A stretch of 64,000 nt of DNA, taken from assembly GCA_021739645.1 (NCBI GenBank), contig JAIPBL010000005.1, forward strand, positions 1-64,000, read 5' to 3'. This DNA comes from Saprospiraceae bacterium. Lineage in GTDB: Bacteria > Bacteroidota > Bacteroidia > Chitinophagales > Saprospiraceae. The position numbers and the translations under genes were made by a program. The notes below the pieces were generated by a model that was given only the letters and a program-made list of their open reading frames with translations, did no database searches and was not told where the DNA came from. The stretch's first letter is position 1, and each line of letters opens with the position of its first letter. Below are positions 35,010 to 43,117 of the stretch, piece by piece.

Positions 35010-35450
35010 ATGAAACAATTCGACAACTTCTTTAGCTGGTTCAACCGTAACCAATCCATTGCTTATTCTTTGACCCGGATTTTCCTGGGAATTGCCCTGC
35101 TGGCAAGGGGGTTGTTTCTGTTGAACAATCCGGGTGCCCTGACCCAACTGATTGACGAGAACACCCTGTACATGTGGTTTTCGTATATCACCATAGCCCA
35201 CATTGCAGGGGGCCTGTCTCTGATACTTGGCCTTTTCACCCGGTTTGGGTCATTGATTCAAATCCCGATTTTGGCTACTGCGGTGTTCGTCGTTCATGCC
35301 GAAAAAGGATTGATGATGGGCGGTCAATCCCTGGAGTTGGCGGCTTTGGTACTTTTCCTTCTGGTTATTTATTTTCTTTTTGGGTCCGGTACGTTTTCGC
35401 TGGATCAATACTTTTCTCAAAAGAAATCAGGAGCAGTTGCTCCAAACTAA
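35010..35450 (+). CDS. DoxX-family membrane protein
   Basis: A 146-residue four-helix DoxX protein. Typical parts are the first helix with YSLTRIFLGIALLARGLFLL, the second with GGLSLILGLFTRFGSLIQIP, and GGQSLELAALVLFLLVIY. Family members have been linked to redox or thiosulfate:quinone steps but most have no known role. The ATG at 35010 gives the usual length; an ATG at 34965 adds 15 unconserved residues. It closes the aromatic operon or forms its own unit. Confidence 0.8.
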   Translation: MKQFDNFFSWFNRNQSIAYSLTRIFLGIALLARGLFLLNNPGALTQLIDENTLYMWFSYITIAHIAGGLSLILGLFTRFGSLIQIPILATAVFVVHAEKGLMMGGQSLELAALVLFLLVIYFLFGSGTFSLDQYFSQKKSGAVAPN

Positions 35451-35543
35451 GCGCCAAGCCCGCTCCAAAAGGGCAGTGTTGCCGAATAGTAGAAGTTAAG
35501 ACGGCTATAACGGTCAAAAAATAACTCCGGCATTTGGAAGTTC

Positions 35544-35858
35544 ACGTTTACTAAACCTCTCAGGTCTGTCCGATACCCGGTTTCTTTGAGGTGTGTGCAT
35601 TGTGCGAAGCGAACATCCCCTAATTGGCTCGACATATCAATTCCGATAGATTGATTGAGGCAACTTGGATGTGTCTGCGCTGCCGAAGCGGACTTCGGCA
35701 GAACGAACGGGGCCATCGCACGTACTGCCGAAGTCCGCTTCGGCAGCGCAGAGATTACCAAGTTACAAGGTATTTTGTAATGGTGTTATACAACTTGCCA
35801 TCTTTCAACGCTTCTCTTTCTGTGGGTAATCAACAGACCTCTCAGGTTTAGTAAACGT
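35544..35858. mobile_element. MITE-like element, copy A (315 bp)
   Basis: It begins ACGTTTACTAAACCTCTCAG and ends with the inverted copy AGGTTTAGTAAACGT; about 25 terminal bases pair with a few mismatches. No reading frame of note lies inside. A second copy sits at 39414-39661 with long identical blocks (GTGCATTGTGCGAAGCGAAC, GATAGATTGATTGAGGCAAC, CATCTTTCAACGCTTCTCTT). It lies in the 607-base gap between the DoxX and MarR genes. The rest of that gap (35859-36057) is AT-rich and shows nothing else. Confidence 0.7.
35674..35752. repeat. 28-bp inverted repeat nested inside MITE-like copy A
   Basis: Arms 35674-35701 and 35725-35752 pair perfectly. Each arm is itself a palindrome (CTGCCGAAG...CTTCGGCAG). 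Copy B of the host element has only GGCAGCGCAGA at the same place, so this block was gained in A or mostly lost in B. Its layout is that of the paired REP-like elements of the aromatic operon. Confidence 0.8.
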
Positions 35859-36057
35859 AATTGCGGAACTTAATTTTTGAACGTTTTAAACCAATTCTCC
35901 TATCAAATCTTTTCACTCTTCCTCCATTTGGCGGGACTGAGTCGAGAGCGGCTCGTTCGGTCAGTATTTTTTTTGCGGAGGTCTTTCTTTTCCTGCATAT
36001 TTATTTGTGGTGGGTTTTTCTTTTTACACTTAAAAGACAAAGGTTGTTGAAAATCAG

Positions 36058-36684
36058 CTATTTAGCACCTGAGGGCAGCGGCACATGCTCCGGGCAGTCC
36101 ACCCGCAGTTCCGCCGTTTTCAGTGGGGCATTCAGCAGCTTGCAAAAATGGGGGTGCCCTTCATGGCCAGGCCCGTAGTGGGCGCAGTTGAAGCACATCC
36201 GCTGCACACCGATGATGCCCGTTTGATTGAGGTGCCGGATGATGGAGAGGAGGTTCAACAGCAGGTTGGCCTGTTCGTCGGGCGGGAGGCTTTCGATGGG
36301 CGACTGAATCTCTTCGGTGAAATGGGAGGTCTGCCGGGCGATGCCCTCGCCTGCCGGTGTGAGGTGGATAGCGAAGCTGCGCTGGTCTTGCTGCCCAAAT
36401 TCTTTTTCCACCAGCCCTTTTTTTTCGAGCGTTTTCACGGCATCGCTGAGGGTCGCCTTGGTCATGTTGAACTCGGCGGCGAGGTGGCCCACTTTCCGCT
36501 TTTCCAAATCGCTGTGGTGCAGCAGGAAAATGAGCACTTGCACCTGCAAGGGGCTGAGGCCGAGCGATTTGCCCTCGTTCCACAGCAGCACCCGGAACGC
36601 CTCTGAGATACGCTCCAGGGCAACCACGATTTTGCCGCCCGTGCTGCCACTTTGGTGGCCCATGTCGAATGCCGATTTTTTCAT
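36058..36684 (-). CDS. MarR-family regulator with C-terminal cysteine motif
   Basis: A 208-residue protein. Residues 20-125 form a MarR winged helix (LSPLQVQVLIFLLHH, HLAAEFNMTKATLSDAVKTLEKKGLVEK, QQDQRSFAIHLTPAG). The C-terminal part adds C164, C167, C181 and C197 (MCFNCAHY, HFCKLL, DCPEH), a CxxC plus two layout that could bind zinc or an iron-sulfur cluster; MarR proteins normally lack this. The ATG at 36684 overlaps the stop of the DUF2024 gene (ATGA). It probably controls its own operon with protoglobin, and might sense oxygen or NO. Confidence 0.85.
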   Translation of the reverse strand: MKKSAFDMGHQSGSTGGKIVVALERISEAFRVLLWNEGKSLGLSPLQVQVLIFLLHHSDLEKRKVGHLAAEFNMTKATLSDAVKTLEKKGLVEKEFGQQDQRSFAIHLTPAGEGIARQTSHFTEEIQSPIESLPPDEQANLLLNLLSIIRHLNQTGIIGVQRMCFNCAHYGPGHEGHPHFCKLLNAPLKTAELRVDCPEHVPLPSGAK

Positions 36685-37271
36685 TGTCCGATGATGGCCT
36701 GTAGTTCTTCCGTTGTTTTTCCCTGCAAATTTGCGAAACGGTACCTGGCGTAATGCGCCCGCAGGTGCAGCACCAAATCCCTCTGAGAGGGGTTGGCGGA
36801 CAAAACGCCAGGTACGTCGTCCATTTCCAGGATGTAGTAACCTGTCTTTTCGATGGCGGCCACCATATCTGGGCTGGCCGCTTCGATGTGGCAAAATTGG
36901 CATTCTTCGGTGTCAATTTTGCCCCCGGCCTCATTTTTTGACGATAAATATGCCTTGCCGTACCCGTGGATGACATTGATTTCTTTCAGTGCCGATGGCA
37001 CAATGATGTCGAAGTGCATCACGCTGCCGTCCTGTTTTTTCACGTAAGTATCCCAAACTGCTACGCTCATTTCGGTTGTTGTTTTTGATGGTGAAACTTG
37101 TTGCTGCCCCACAGCGGTGAAACCAATGAGGGCGAAAATAAGGAACAATACCGTCCTCATATCTTGGATTTTAGGTAGAAAAAAAAACAGCCAGACCAGC
37201 CCTTTCAAGAGGAAAAAGGCGAACCCGGCTATCCCGGTTTTCTTCAAGTATGTTCTGAATTTAGAATTCAT
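36681..37271 (-). CDS. DUF2024-family protein with N-terminal membrane or signal segment
   Basis: The C-terminal 130 residues match DUF2024: MSVAVWDTYVKKQDGSVMHF, YGKAYLSSKN, EECQFCHIEAAS, GYYILEMD. The function of this family is unknown. Here it is preceded by about 65 residues with two hydrophobic stretches, unusual for a family that is normally about 90 residues and soluble. Starts at 37271 (overlapping the protoglobin gene by 11 bases) or 37160 (leaving a signal-peptide-like MRTVLFLIFALIGFTAVGQQ) are both possible. The C-x2-C-H stretch resembles a haem c motif (CQFCH), so export and haem attachment should be considered. Confidence 0.7.
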   Translation of the reverse strand: MNSKFRTYLKKTGIAGFAFFLLKGLVWLFFFLPKIQDMRTVLFLIFALIGFTAVGQQQVSPSKTTTEMSVAVWDTYVKKQDGSVMHFDIIVPSALKEINVIHGYGKAYLSSKNEAGGKIDTEECQFCHIEAASPDMVAAIEKTGYYILEMDDVPGVLSANPSQRDLVLHLRAHYARYRFANLQGKTTEELQAIIGQ

Positions 37272-37842
37272 TTCCCTTGAAATAAGGCTGGCACCACAGC
37301 AATGTGGTGAGCGTCACCGCCTTGAACCAGGCATTGTGCATGGCGTCCACGTCGGTGGCGGCATGGCCCTTGTTCGCCAGGAACGATTTGATGGTGGCCG
37401 TGATAGGGTAGATGAAAGCCACGAGGTAGCGGGCATGGATGATGGGCACGACATCCACGCCGTCGGTCTTGTTCTTCTTGGTGCTGTGGTGGCGCTTGGC
37501 TATCTCGTGCTGGTAATCGAGCCAGTCCTGGTCGTAGGGGCGGCGGCAGAGGTCGAGTATCCATTGCCCGAACCTTGCCCGGACGGCGCCGAGGTAGTCT
37601 ATGTTGGGTTGGCTGTTTTTGGTAAAATAATGCAGCAGGTGCTCGTTGCCGCCGACGTAGCCGTACCAGAGGTCGAGCACGGCGTCCGTCTGGCCGGCCA
37701 GCACATCGCCTGCCATGCGGAGGCAGCGGTCGTCGTCGTCCGACCAGAGGAGTGTTTTTTTGAGCAGGGTGAGGTCCTGCATGGTGACGGGCGAGCGCTC
37801 CAGCGATGCCTGTCCGTAATCGTAACCTTTGATTTGTGCCAT
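37261..37842 (-). CDS. Protoglobin-domain protein
   Basis: A 193-residue single-domain globin of the protoglobin/globin-coupled-sensor type. Family stretches include GYDYGQASLERSPVTMQDL, WYGYVGGNEHLLHYF and YQHEIAKRHHSTKKNK, which holds the proximal histidine (H112 or H118/119). Length equals known protoglobins. The ATG at 37842 avoids an upstream hydrophobic extension not seen in the family. It is the first gene of an operon with the DUF2024 and MarR genes, and probably binds O2, NO or CO. Confidence 0.87.
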   Translation of the reverse strand: MAQIKGYDYGQASLERSPVTMQDLTLLKKTLLWSDDDDRCLRMAGDVLAGQTDAVLDLWYGYVGGNEHLLHYFTKNSQPNIDYLGAVRARFGQWILDLCRRPYDQDWLDYQHEIAKRHHSTKKNKTDGVDVVPIIHARYLVAFIYPITATIKSFLANKGHAATDVDAMHNAWFKAVTLTTLLWCQPYFKGNEF

Positions 37843-37882
37843 GTTGAAGTGTTTTTTAAAAATGAAAAGTAAAACAATGGCG

Positions 37883-37904
37883 CAAATATAGTTAGGAATC
37901 CTTA
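37883..37904 (-). promoter_or_regulatory. Promoter and possible operator of the protoglobin operon
   Basis: On the minus strand TATATTTG (37890-37883) matches the Bacteroidota -7 box exactly, 41 bases from the protoglobin ATG. Immediately upstream, TTAGGAATCCTTA (37892-37904) is a near-perfect palindrome suited to a MarR dimer. No -33 box was found. The 300 bases from here to 38143 show nothing else. Confidence 0.4.
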
Positions 37905-38143
37905 CTAGAATAATTTTTTCTGATTTTTTCAAAAAAATGAGAGGTTCCCTGAGCTTGCCCGCCCGTGGTGCTATGAAAAAAACTGCTTAGCAACGATGAA
38001 ACTAGAGCTGCACCTGCACATATCCTGGCTATGGTAAATAGCGTGCGGCACTCAGTGTCCTAAAAAAATCATCCATTTCGTAGGATACATCAAAAAAAAT
38101 ATTTTCATTTGAGACTTTATCATCTTAAATAAAGCCACGAGAA

Positions 38144-38340
38144 TTGAAACTATGCTCAAGCGCCGGTATTTATGGCCTCCGTGCTTTGATTTATGTGGCG
38201 GCGAAGAAGAACGAAAAAGAATACGCAAGCATCAAAGATGAGGTCTGAGAATATGGGCATTTCATTCCATTTTTTGACAAAACGATGAATCAATTATGCC
38301 CTGTTTTGAATGGCCTATTTAAAGTTCAGGGATTGGCCTC
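38144..38340 (+). pseudogene. Decayed Rrf2-family regulator
   Basis: Starting at TTG 38144 the frame reads KLCSSAGIYGLRALIYVAAK then NEKEYASIKDEV and a stop. After a one-base frameshift it continues SENMGISFHFLTK. These match residues 2-46 of the intact Rrf2 protein at 2992 (GTVYGLRALVYLA, ISFHFLTK), including the TTG start. A second stop and loss of similarity follow. The cysteine region is gone. So this is a broken paralogue, 70-odd bases upstream of moaA; its right boundary is approximate. Confidence 0.75.
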
Positions 38341-38416
38341 CAATGGAATACAAACTTGGAATTTTAAATACCCTTCAAAAATACCAGACTGAAAATCAAA
38401 ATAAATTGAACCTCCA

Positions 38417-39394
38417 ATGAAAGATTCTTTCGGTAGAACACAAGATTACCTGCGCATTTCCCTCACCGATAGGTGCAATCTGCAGTGTTCGTACTGTATG
38501 CCGGATATACCGTGTTTTTTGCCCAATGAAAACCTGCTTTCGGAGGAGGAGATTTTTGAAATGGCTAAAATCTTTGTCATGGATTTTGGCATCCGAAAAA
38601 TCCGACTGACAGGGGGTGAACCCCTGGCCCGGAAAAATGCTGGAGAGATTATCGAAGCCTTGAGCCGCCTGCCAGTGGAGCTTGCCATAACTACCAATGG
38701 CGTGCTGCTCGACCGCTTTTTCCCTTTGCTTAAAAAGGCGGGGCTGACCTCCCTCAACATCAGCCTCGATTCCCTGATGCCCGATAATTTCCAAGTCATC
38801 ACCAAGCAGGATTCGTTTTACCAGGTTTTTGAAAACATCAACCGGGCGCTGTCGCTCGGCTTCCATGTGAAGGTAAATACAGTAGTGCAACGGGGCATGA
38901 ACGAGCATGAACTGCTGGACTTCGTGGCGTGGACGAGGCACTCGCCCATACACGTTCGCTTCATCGAGTTCATGCCTTTCGATGGCAACCGCTGGCAGTG
39001 GGGCAAGGTGGTTTCGTATCGGGAAATGCTGGAAAAAGTTACCACTTTTTTCCCTGTCGAAAAACTGGACGACGACCGGAACAGTACTGCCAAAAGCTAC
39101 CGGGTGCCTGGCCACGCTGGCACTTTTTCGGTCATCAGTTCCGTCACGGCGGCCTTTTGCGACACCTGCAACCGCCTCCGCATGACCGCCGATGGCAAGC
39201 TGAGGAACTGCCTTTTTTCCCAAAAAGAAACCGATCTGCTGACCCCTTTCAGGAATGGAGCCGACATCCGCCCGCTCGTCCGGCATAGCGTTTCACAAAA
39301 GCAGGCCGAGCGGGGCGGCTTGCCGGGCTTCGACCATGAGGAAGCACCTGAGGCATACGCACATGGGGGGTGCATGACGGCCATTGGGGGCTGA
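38417..39394 (+). CDS. moaA: GTP 3',8-cyclase (molybdenum cofactor synthesis)
   Basis: A 325-residue radical-SAM enzyme, first step of molybdopterin synthesis. The SAM cluster is C20, C24, C27 (RCNLQCSYC); the second cluster is FCDTCNRLRMTADGKLRNC. The C-terminus ends in Gly-Gly, the tail that MoaA inserts in its active site. No other moa/moe genes are in the window. Its position between the hydroxybenzoyl-CoA reductase and nitrate reductase loci fits, since both enzymes need the cofactor. Confidence 0.93.
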   Translation: MKDSFGRTQDYLRISLTDRCNLQCSYCMPDIPCFLPNENLLSEEEIFEMAKIFVMDFGIRKIRLTGGEPLARKNAGEIIEALSRLPVELAITTNGVLLDRFFPLLKKAGLTSLNISLDSLMPDNFQVITKQDSFYQVFENINRALSLGFHVKVNTVVQRGMNEHELLDFVAWTRHSPIHVRFIEFMPFDGNRWQWGKVVSYREMLEKVTTFFPVEKLDDDRNSTAKSYRVPGHAGTFSVISSVTAAFCDTCNRLRMTADGKLRNCLFSQKETDLLTPFRNGADIRPLVRHSVSQKQAERGGLPGFDHEEAPEAYAHGGCMTAIGG

Positions 39395-39413
39395 GGCTGG
39401 CAAAGGTCAGGCT

Positions 39414-39661
39414 ACGTTTACCAAACTTTCAAAGTCTGCCCATTACCCACAGAATAGGTTTCATTGAAGTATGTGCATTGTGCGAAGCGAACATCCCCTA
39501 ATTGGCTCGTCATATCAATTCCGATAGATTGATTGAGGCAACTTGGCAGCGCAGATATCCGCAATTTACAAAGTATCCTGAAATGGTGTTATTCAACTTG
39601 CCATCTTTCAACGCTTCTCTTTCTGTGGGTAATCAACAGACTTTCAAAGTTTAGTAAACGT
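39414..39661. mobile_element. MITE-like element, copy B (248 bp)
   Basis: It starts ACGTTTACCAAACTTTCAAA and ends with the inverted AAAGTTTAGTAAACGT. The terminal inverted repeats extend further to ATTACCCACAG/CTGTGGGTAAT, about 41 bases in total. Internal blocks are nearly identical to copy A at 35544. It lacks the nested 28-bp palindrome of copy A. It occupies most of the 327-base gap between moaA and the next gene. A false open frame from 39533 runs out of it into the downstream gene. Confidence 0.7.
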
Positions 39662-39721
39662 GGTAAGCTCCACCCAATCTTGACAACCCGCCCTCTCTTC
39701 ATTTCGACAAACCAACAAGAC

Positions 39722-40750
39722 ATGAAGACGTACCTTGATAGATTCTGCAATGATTTGCCTACCCGCCCGGTCGCCGGCCTTAAAGTCTTGGTCACCGGGA
39801 CAACGGGTTATATCGGTGGGGAATTGGTGCCCGAGCTGCTGGCGAGGGGCTATCACGTCAGGATATTGGTCAGGTCGTTCTCGCCAGCGTACGTGGTGCG
39901 GTGGCCGGGGGTGGAAGTTGCGGTAGCGGATGCTCGTGATTTTAGTGGGCTGAAAAATGCTTTGGAAGGGATTGATTGCGCCTATTATTTGATACACTCC
40001 TTGCATTTGGGAAAGAAGACATTCCTGGAGTTGGACAACCAGATGGCCGTCAATTTCCGAAGGGCCGCAGAAAAAAACGGACTTAAAAGAATCATCTATT
40101 TGAGTGGTTTGGGTGACCCGTCCATATCGCTGTCCGAGCACCTCCTGAGTCGCAACATGGTAGCTGAAGAACTGCAAAATGGCAGCATTCCAGTCACCAT
40201 TTTACGGGCAGCCGTCATCATCGGTTCTGGGAGCGCATCCTATAAAATCATCAAGCATTTGGTCAGGAACTGTCCCATTTTCCTATTCCCATCTGGTGCC
40301 AATTCCAAATGCCAACCGATAGCCATCCGGGACGTAATCAAATACCTCGTTGGAAGCTTGGAAACGATAGAAACAACTGGCAAAGCATTCGACATTGGCG
40401 GACAGGACATCATGACTTACCAGACGATGCTCCAAATCCAAGCAGCGGTGGCGGGCAGGAAAAGGTTTTTCATCCCCTCCTCTTTTTCCAACTTAAAATT
40501 CTATGCCTTCATAGCCAGTCTATTGACGCCAGCATCCTATAAATTGATAAAATCATTAATGGATAGCTGCAAGTGTGATGTGGTCTGTCAAAATGAGGAT
40601 ATTTTGAAATTGATACCCTTTCAACCGCTCACTTATCGGGAAGCGATTTTAAAAGCCTTGGCCCATGAATCAAAAAGCGATGAAATACACGACAAGCAAT
40701 ATACTTCTCCGTTCGACGGAGCCCAAACAGTCCCCATCAAAGATGCTTAA
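39722..40750 (+). CDS. NAD(P)-binding atypical SDR (NmrA/epimerase-like)
   Basis: A 342-residue Rossmann-fold protein. The cofactor loop is VLVTGTTGYIGGELVPELL, followed by RILVRS and an IIYLSGLGD strand, as in atypical SDRs of the NmrA/COG0702 type. It lacks the YxxxK catalytic motif in its usual place, so it may be a redox sensor or isomerase rather than a dehydrogenase. The start is the ATG at 39722; the longer frame upstream lies in the MITE-like element. It overlaps the next gene by 8 bases. Confidence 0.82.
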   Translation: MKTYLDRFCNDLPTRPVAGLKVLVTGTTGYIGGELVPELLARGYHVRILVRSFSPAYVVRWPGVEVAVADARDFSGLKNALEGIDCAYYLIHSLHLGKKTFLELDNQMAVNFRRAAEKNGLKRIIYLSGLGDPSISLSEHLLSRNMVAEELQNGSIPVTILRAAVIIGSGSASYKIIKHLVRNCPIFLFPSGANSKCQPIAIRDVIKYLVGSLETIETTGKAFDIGGQDIMTYQTMLQIQAAVAGRKRFFIPSSFSNLKFYAFIASLLTPASYKLIKSLMDSCKCDVVCQNEDILKLIPFQPLTYREAILKALAHESKSDEIHDKQYTSPFDGAQTVPIKDA

Positions 40751-41456
40751 CCCACCCGCCAAAAGCGAAGGATTTTTATCAGATATAAGGCACTTCCTGT
40801 TGCACCGACCGGAATTGCCGACCTTGATAAAATTCAATACAAAAGAAGAAAGGGAAGATTATAGTTTTCGAATTCTCCAACGCCTGGATATCGGGGTATC
40901 AGAATACAGGATTTTGAACATCCACCACATAGGGGTAAACGCCCCGGCAAAATACGTCTTTGAAGAACTGCTGAAATGGAACGGCGATTCGACCTGTTGG
41001 CCGAACCATATTGCTCAAGTAGCACGAAAGCACGAACAATTGGAACACCTGAACATCTATTTGTTTGGGTGGAAAAAATACCCTGCATGGCTGAAAAATG
41101 GTCTGTTCGGGCTGAAATATATCCCCTTGTTCAAAATGGACGCAATCAACCTGCACAAAATCCCGGACGCCGTGGAGGCAGACAATGCCCGGTATTTGCT
41201 GTACAAATGCAGCGGCGGCTACCCTATTGGTGTGTTCACTTTGTATGTGCGGTCGTCCATTGAAAACCTGCAGGAAGAAGAGCAGTCGCAATTGTTTCTG
41301 ATGGTCGGCTTTAATTTTTATGGAAAAGAAAACTGGTCAGAACTGAAATTAATCAACCGTACTTGGGAATTAATCCATAACCGGGTGACTTCTAATGTGC
41401 TGAACCGGATAAAGCAGTTGAGCGAGTGGCGGTTTGAAAAAATCAAGAATGGGTGA
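40743..41456 (+). CDS. Uncharacterised protein, possible SRPBCC-like fold
   Basis: I do not recognise a named family. About 237 residues, soluble, no signal peptide. The stretch NAPAKYVFEELLKWNGDSTCWPNHIA resembles the first helix-strand unit of SRPBCC/polyketide-cyclase-like domains, and several aromatic-rich strands follow (YLFGWKKYPAW, LMVGFNFYGKENW). ATGs at 40665, 40680 and 40743 are possible; the last gives the least overlap with the preceding SDR-like gene. The overlap implies co-translation and a shared, perhaps lipid-related, role. Confidence 0.7.
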   Translation: MLNPPAKSEGFLSDIRHFLLHRPELPTLIKFNTKEEREDYSFRILQRLDIGVSEYRILNIHHIGVNAPAKYVFEELLKWNGDSTCWPNHIAQVARKHEQLEHLNIYLFGWKKYPAWLKNGLFGLKYIPLFKMDAINLHKIPDAVEADNARYLLYKCSGGYPIGVFTLYVRSSIENLQEEEQSQLFLMVGFNFYGKENWSELKLINRTWELIHNRVTSNVLNRIKQLSEWRFEKIKNG

Positions 41457-41735
41457 GCATGTTGTATAACATATTTTTTTGTGTTGCAGGTCATTGTTTG
41501 GTTAATCTTCCCTTCCTTCCTTTGCGCTGCCCATGAAGAGAAACCTCTTGTTCGTGGGAAGGGGCCGCAGCCAAAATTTACCAGCAATAAATTGATGGTA
41601 AAGGGCTTCCTTATAAAAATTATACAGACACGTTTAACGCCCCATCGGGTAGGGTGTCAAACATACATCCATAGTTTTTATAAGTAAGCCCATATTGATG
41701 ATAATTGTTCTGGTAAATATCAAATTGAATTTGAC

Positions 41736-42998
41736 ATGAAACACCCGCTGAAATCCTTGTTTGCCATAGTTTTTTTTGTGGGCAGCATATCCACGCTGCC
41801 CGCCCAATTCTCCATCTCGGCGCAGTTACGTCCCCGCATGGAATACCGGGATGGCTTCCGTTACCCCAAAAGCGCCAATTCTGAGGCTGCTTTCTTTGTT
41901 TCCCAACGCACAAGGTTAAACTTCGCTTTCCAAAATGAAAAAATAAAGCTGTTCCTCTCCCCGCAGGACGTGCGGGTCTGGGGTTCGGAAAATCAATTGG
42001 CCAATGACGCCAGTTTTGGCCTGCACGAGGCTTGGGGGCAGGTGATGCTTTCCGATAAATTCTCGGTGAAAACAGGTAGGCAGGAACTGGCATACGACGG
42101 CGATCGCCTACTGGGCAACGTGGACTGGATACAGCCCGCCCGCAGCCACGATGCCCTGCTGCTGCGGTACGAGAGCAAGGGGCTGAAAGTAGATGCCGCC
42201 GGGGCTTTCAACCAGTCGTCCGAAAATATATTCACCACCCACTACCGCCTGGATAATTATAAGGTGCTGACCTTCCTGCACGCCGAAAAAAAGTCTGAGA
42301 CCCTCGCTTGGAGTGGCGTGGTGATTGGCGATGCTTTTGAAAAAAGCGACAGCGTCCATGACTTGGCCTGGCGCTATACCCTCGGCACACTGCTCAATTA
42401 TAAAAAAGGCAATTTGAGCCTCGAAGGAAGCGCCCACTGGCAGGGCGGCAAAACCCAAACCGACCGGGACATCGCCGCTTATCTCCTCACAGCGAAGGCC
42501 ACTTACCAGCTCAATAAAATAGCACTGACCGCTGGATTTGACTGGGTCTCTGGTGACGACTCCAACGACGAGGATTTCCAAGCCTTCAACACCCTGTACG
42601 GCACCAACCACAAGTTTTACGGCCTCATTGATTATTTCCTCAACGTGCCGGCTGACACGGACGGGGGCGGCTTGCAGGACTATTATATTAACGTGTCGGC
42701 CAATACAGGCAGCAAGTCCTCGCTCCAATTTACCTACCACCAGTTTTTCTTGGCCAACGACGTGCCCGATGCCTCCCGGCCAGGGGAACTGTTGAACCAC
42801 AACCTGGGAGGTGAATTGGACGCAGGTTTTACTTACAAACTGGCGGCTTACGCCAATTTCCAAACGGGGCTGTCGCTATATTTCCCCAACGCCACCACCC
42901 AGCAAATCAAGGGGGGCAGCAAGGATGAATTGAACACCTCGGCCTGGTTGATGCTGACCTTGAACCCAACACTTTTCACCTCCAGTGACAGGGATTGA
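41736..42998 (+). CDS. Outer-membrane porin, alginate-export family
   Basis: A 420-residue protein with a signal peptide (about 1-23, cleavage near LPAQ) and a beta-barrel of the alginate-export (AlgE-like) family: FSISAQLRPRMEYRDGF, QRTRLNFAF, VKTGRQELAYDGDRLLGN. In Bacteroidota such barrels often accompany anion-using respiratory operons, and a nitrate/nitrite pore is plausible here because the nar genes follow. The 279-base gap upstream shows no clear promoter or repeat. Confidence 0.82.
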   Translation: MKHPLKSLFAIVFFVGSISTLPAQFSISAQLRPRMEYRDGFRYPKSANSEAAFFVSQRTRLNFAFQNEKIKLFLSPQDVRVWGSENQLANDASFGLHEAWGQVMLSDKFSVKTGRQELAYDGDRLLGNVDWIQPARSHDALLLRYESKGLKVDAAGAFNQSSENIFTTHYRLDNYKVLTFLHAEKKSETLAWSGVVIGDAFEKSDSVHDLAWRYTLGTLLNYKKGNLSLEGSAHWQGGKTQTDRDIAAYLLTAKATYQLNKIALTAGFDWVSGDDSNDEDFQAFNTLYGTNHKFYGLIDYFLNVPADTDGGGLQDYYINVSANTGSKSSLQFTYHQFFLANDVPDASRPGELLNHNLGGELDAGFTYKLAAYANFQTGLSLYFPNATTQQIKGGSKDELNTSAWLMLTLNPTLFTSSDRD

Positions 42999-43117
42999 AT
43001 GGGTGACAAAAATCAGTACGTAAAATATTCAAGAGGTTTCTAAATTGTGCCAGTTTAAGAGTTTAAGGTCTTAAATAATTTAATAGGCAACAACAATTCT
43101 AAAACAGTAGATAACGA

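Noticed and set aside
35544-39661. CRISPR array or integron attachment sites
   Set aside because: There are only two copies far apart, with terminal inverted repeats and no regular spacers, cas genes or integrase.
41690-41735. FNR box upstream of the porin gene
   Set aside because: TTGAT and ATCAA half-sites occur near 41695 and 41720, but the spacing is about 19 bases, not 4.
43050-43085. Shared regulator site TCTTAAAT upstream of the cytochrome and Rrf2 genes
   Set aside because: The common string is short and AT-rich and could arise by chance; noted only as a palindrome in the cytochrome entry.
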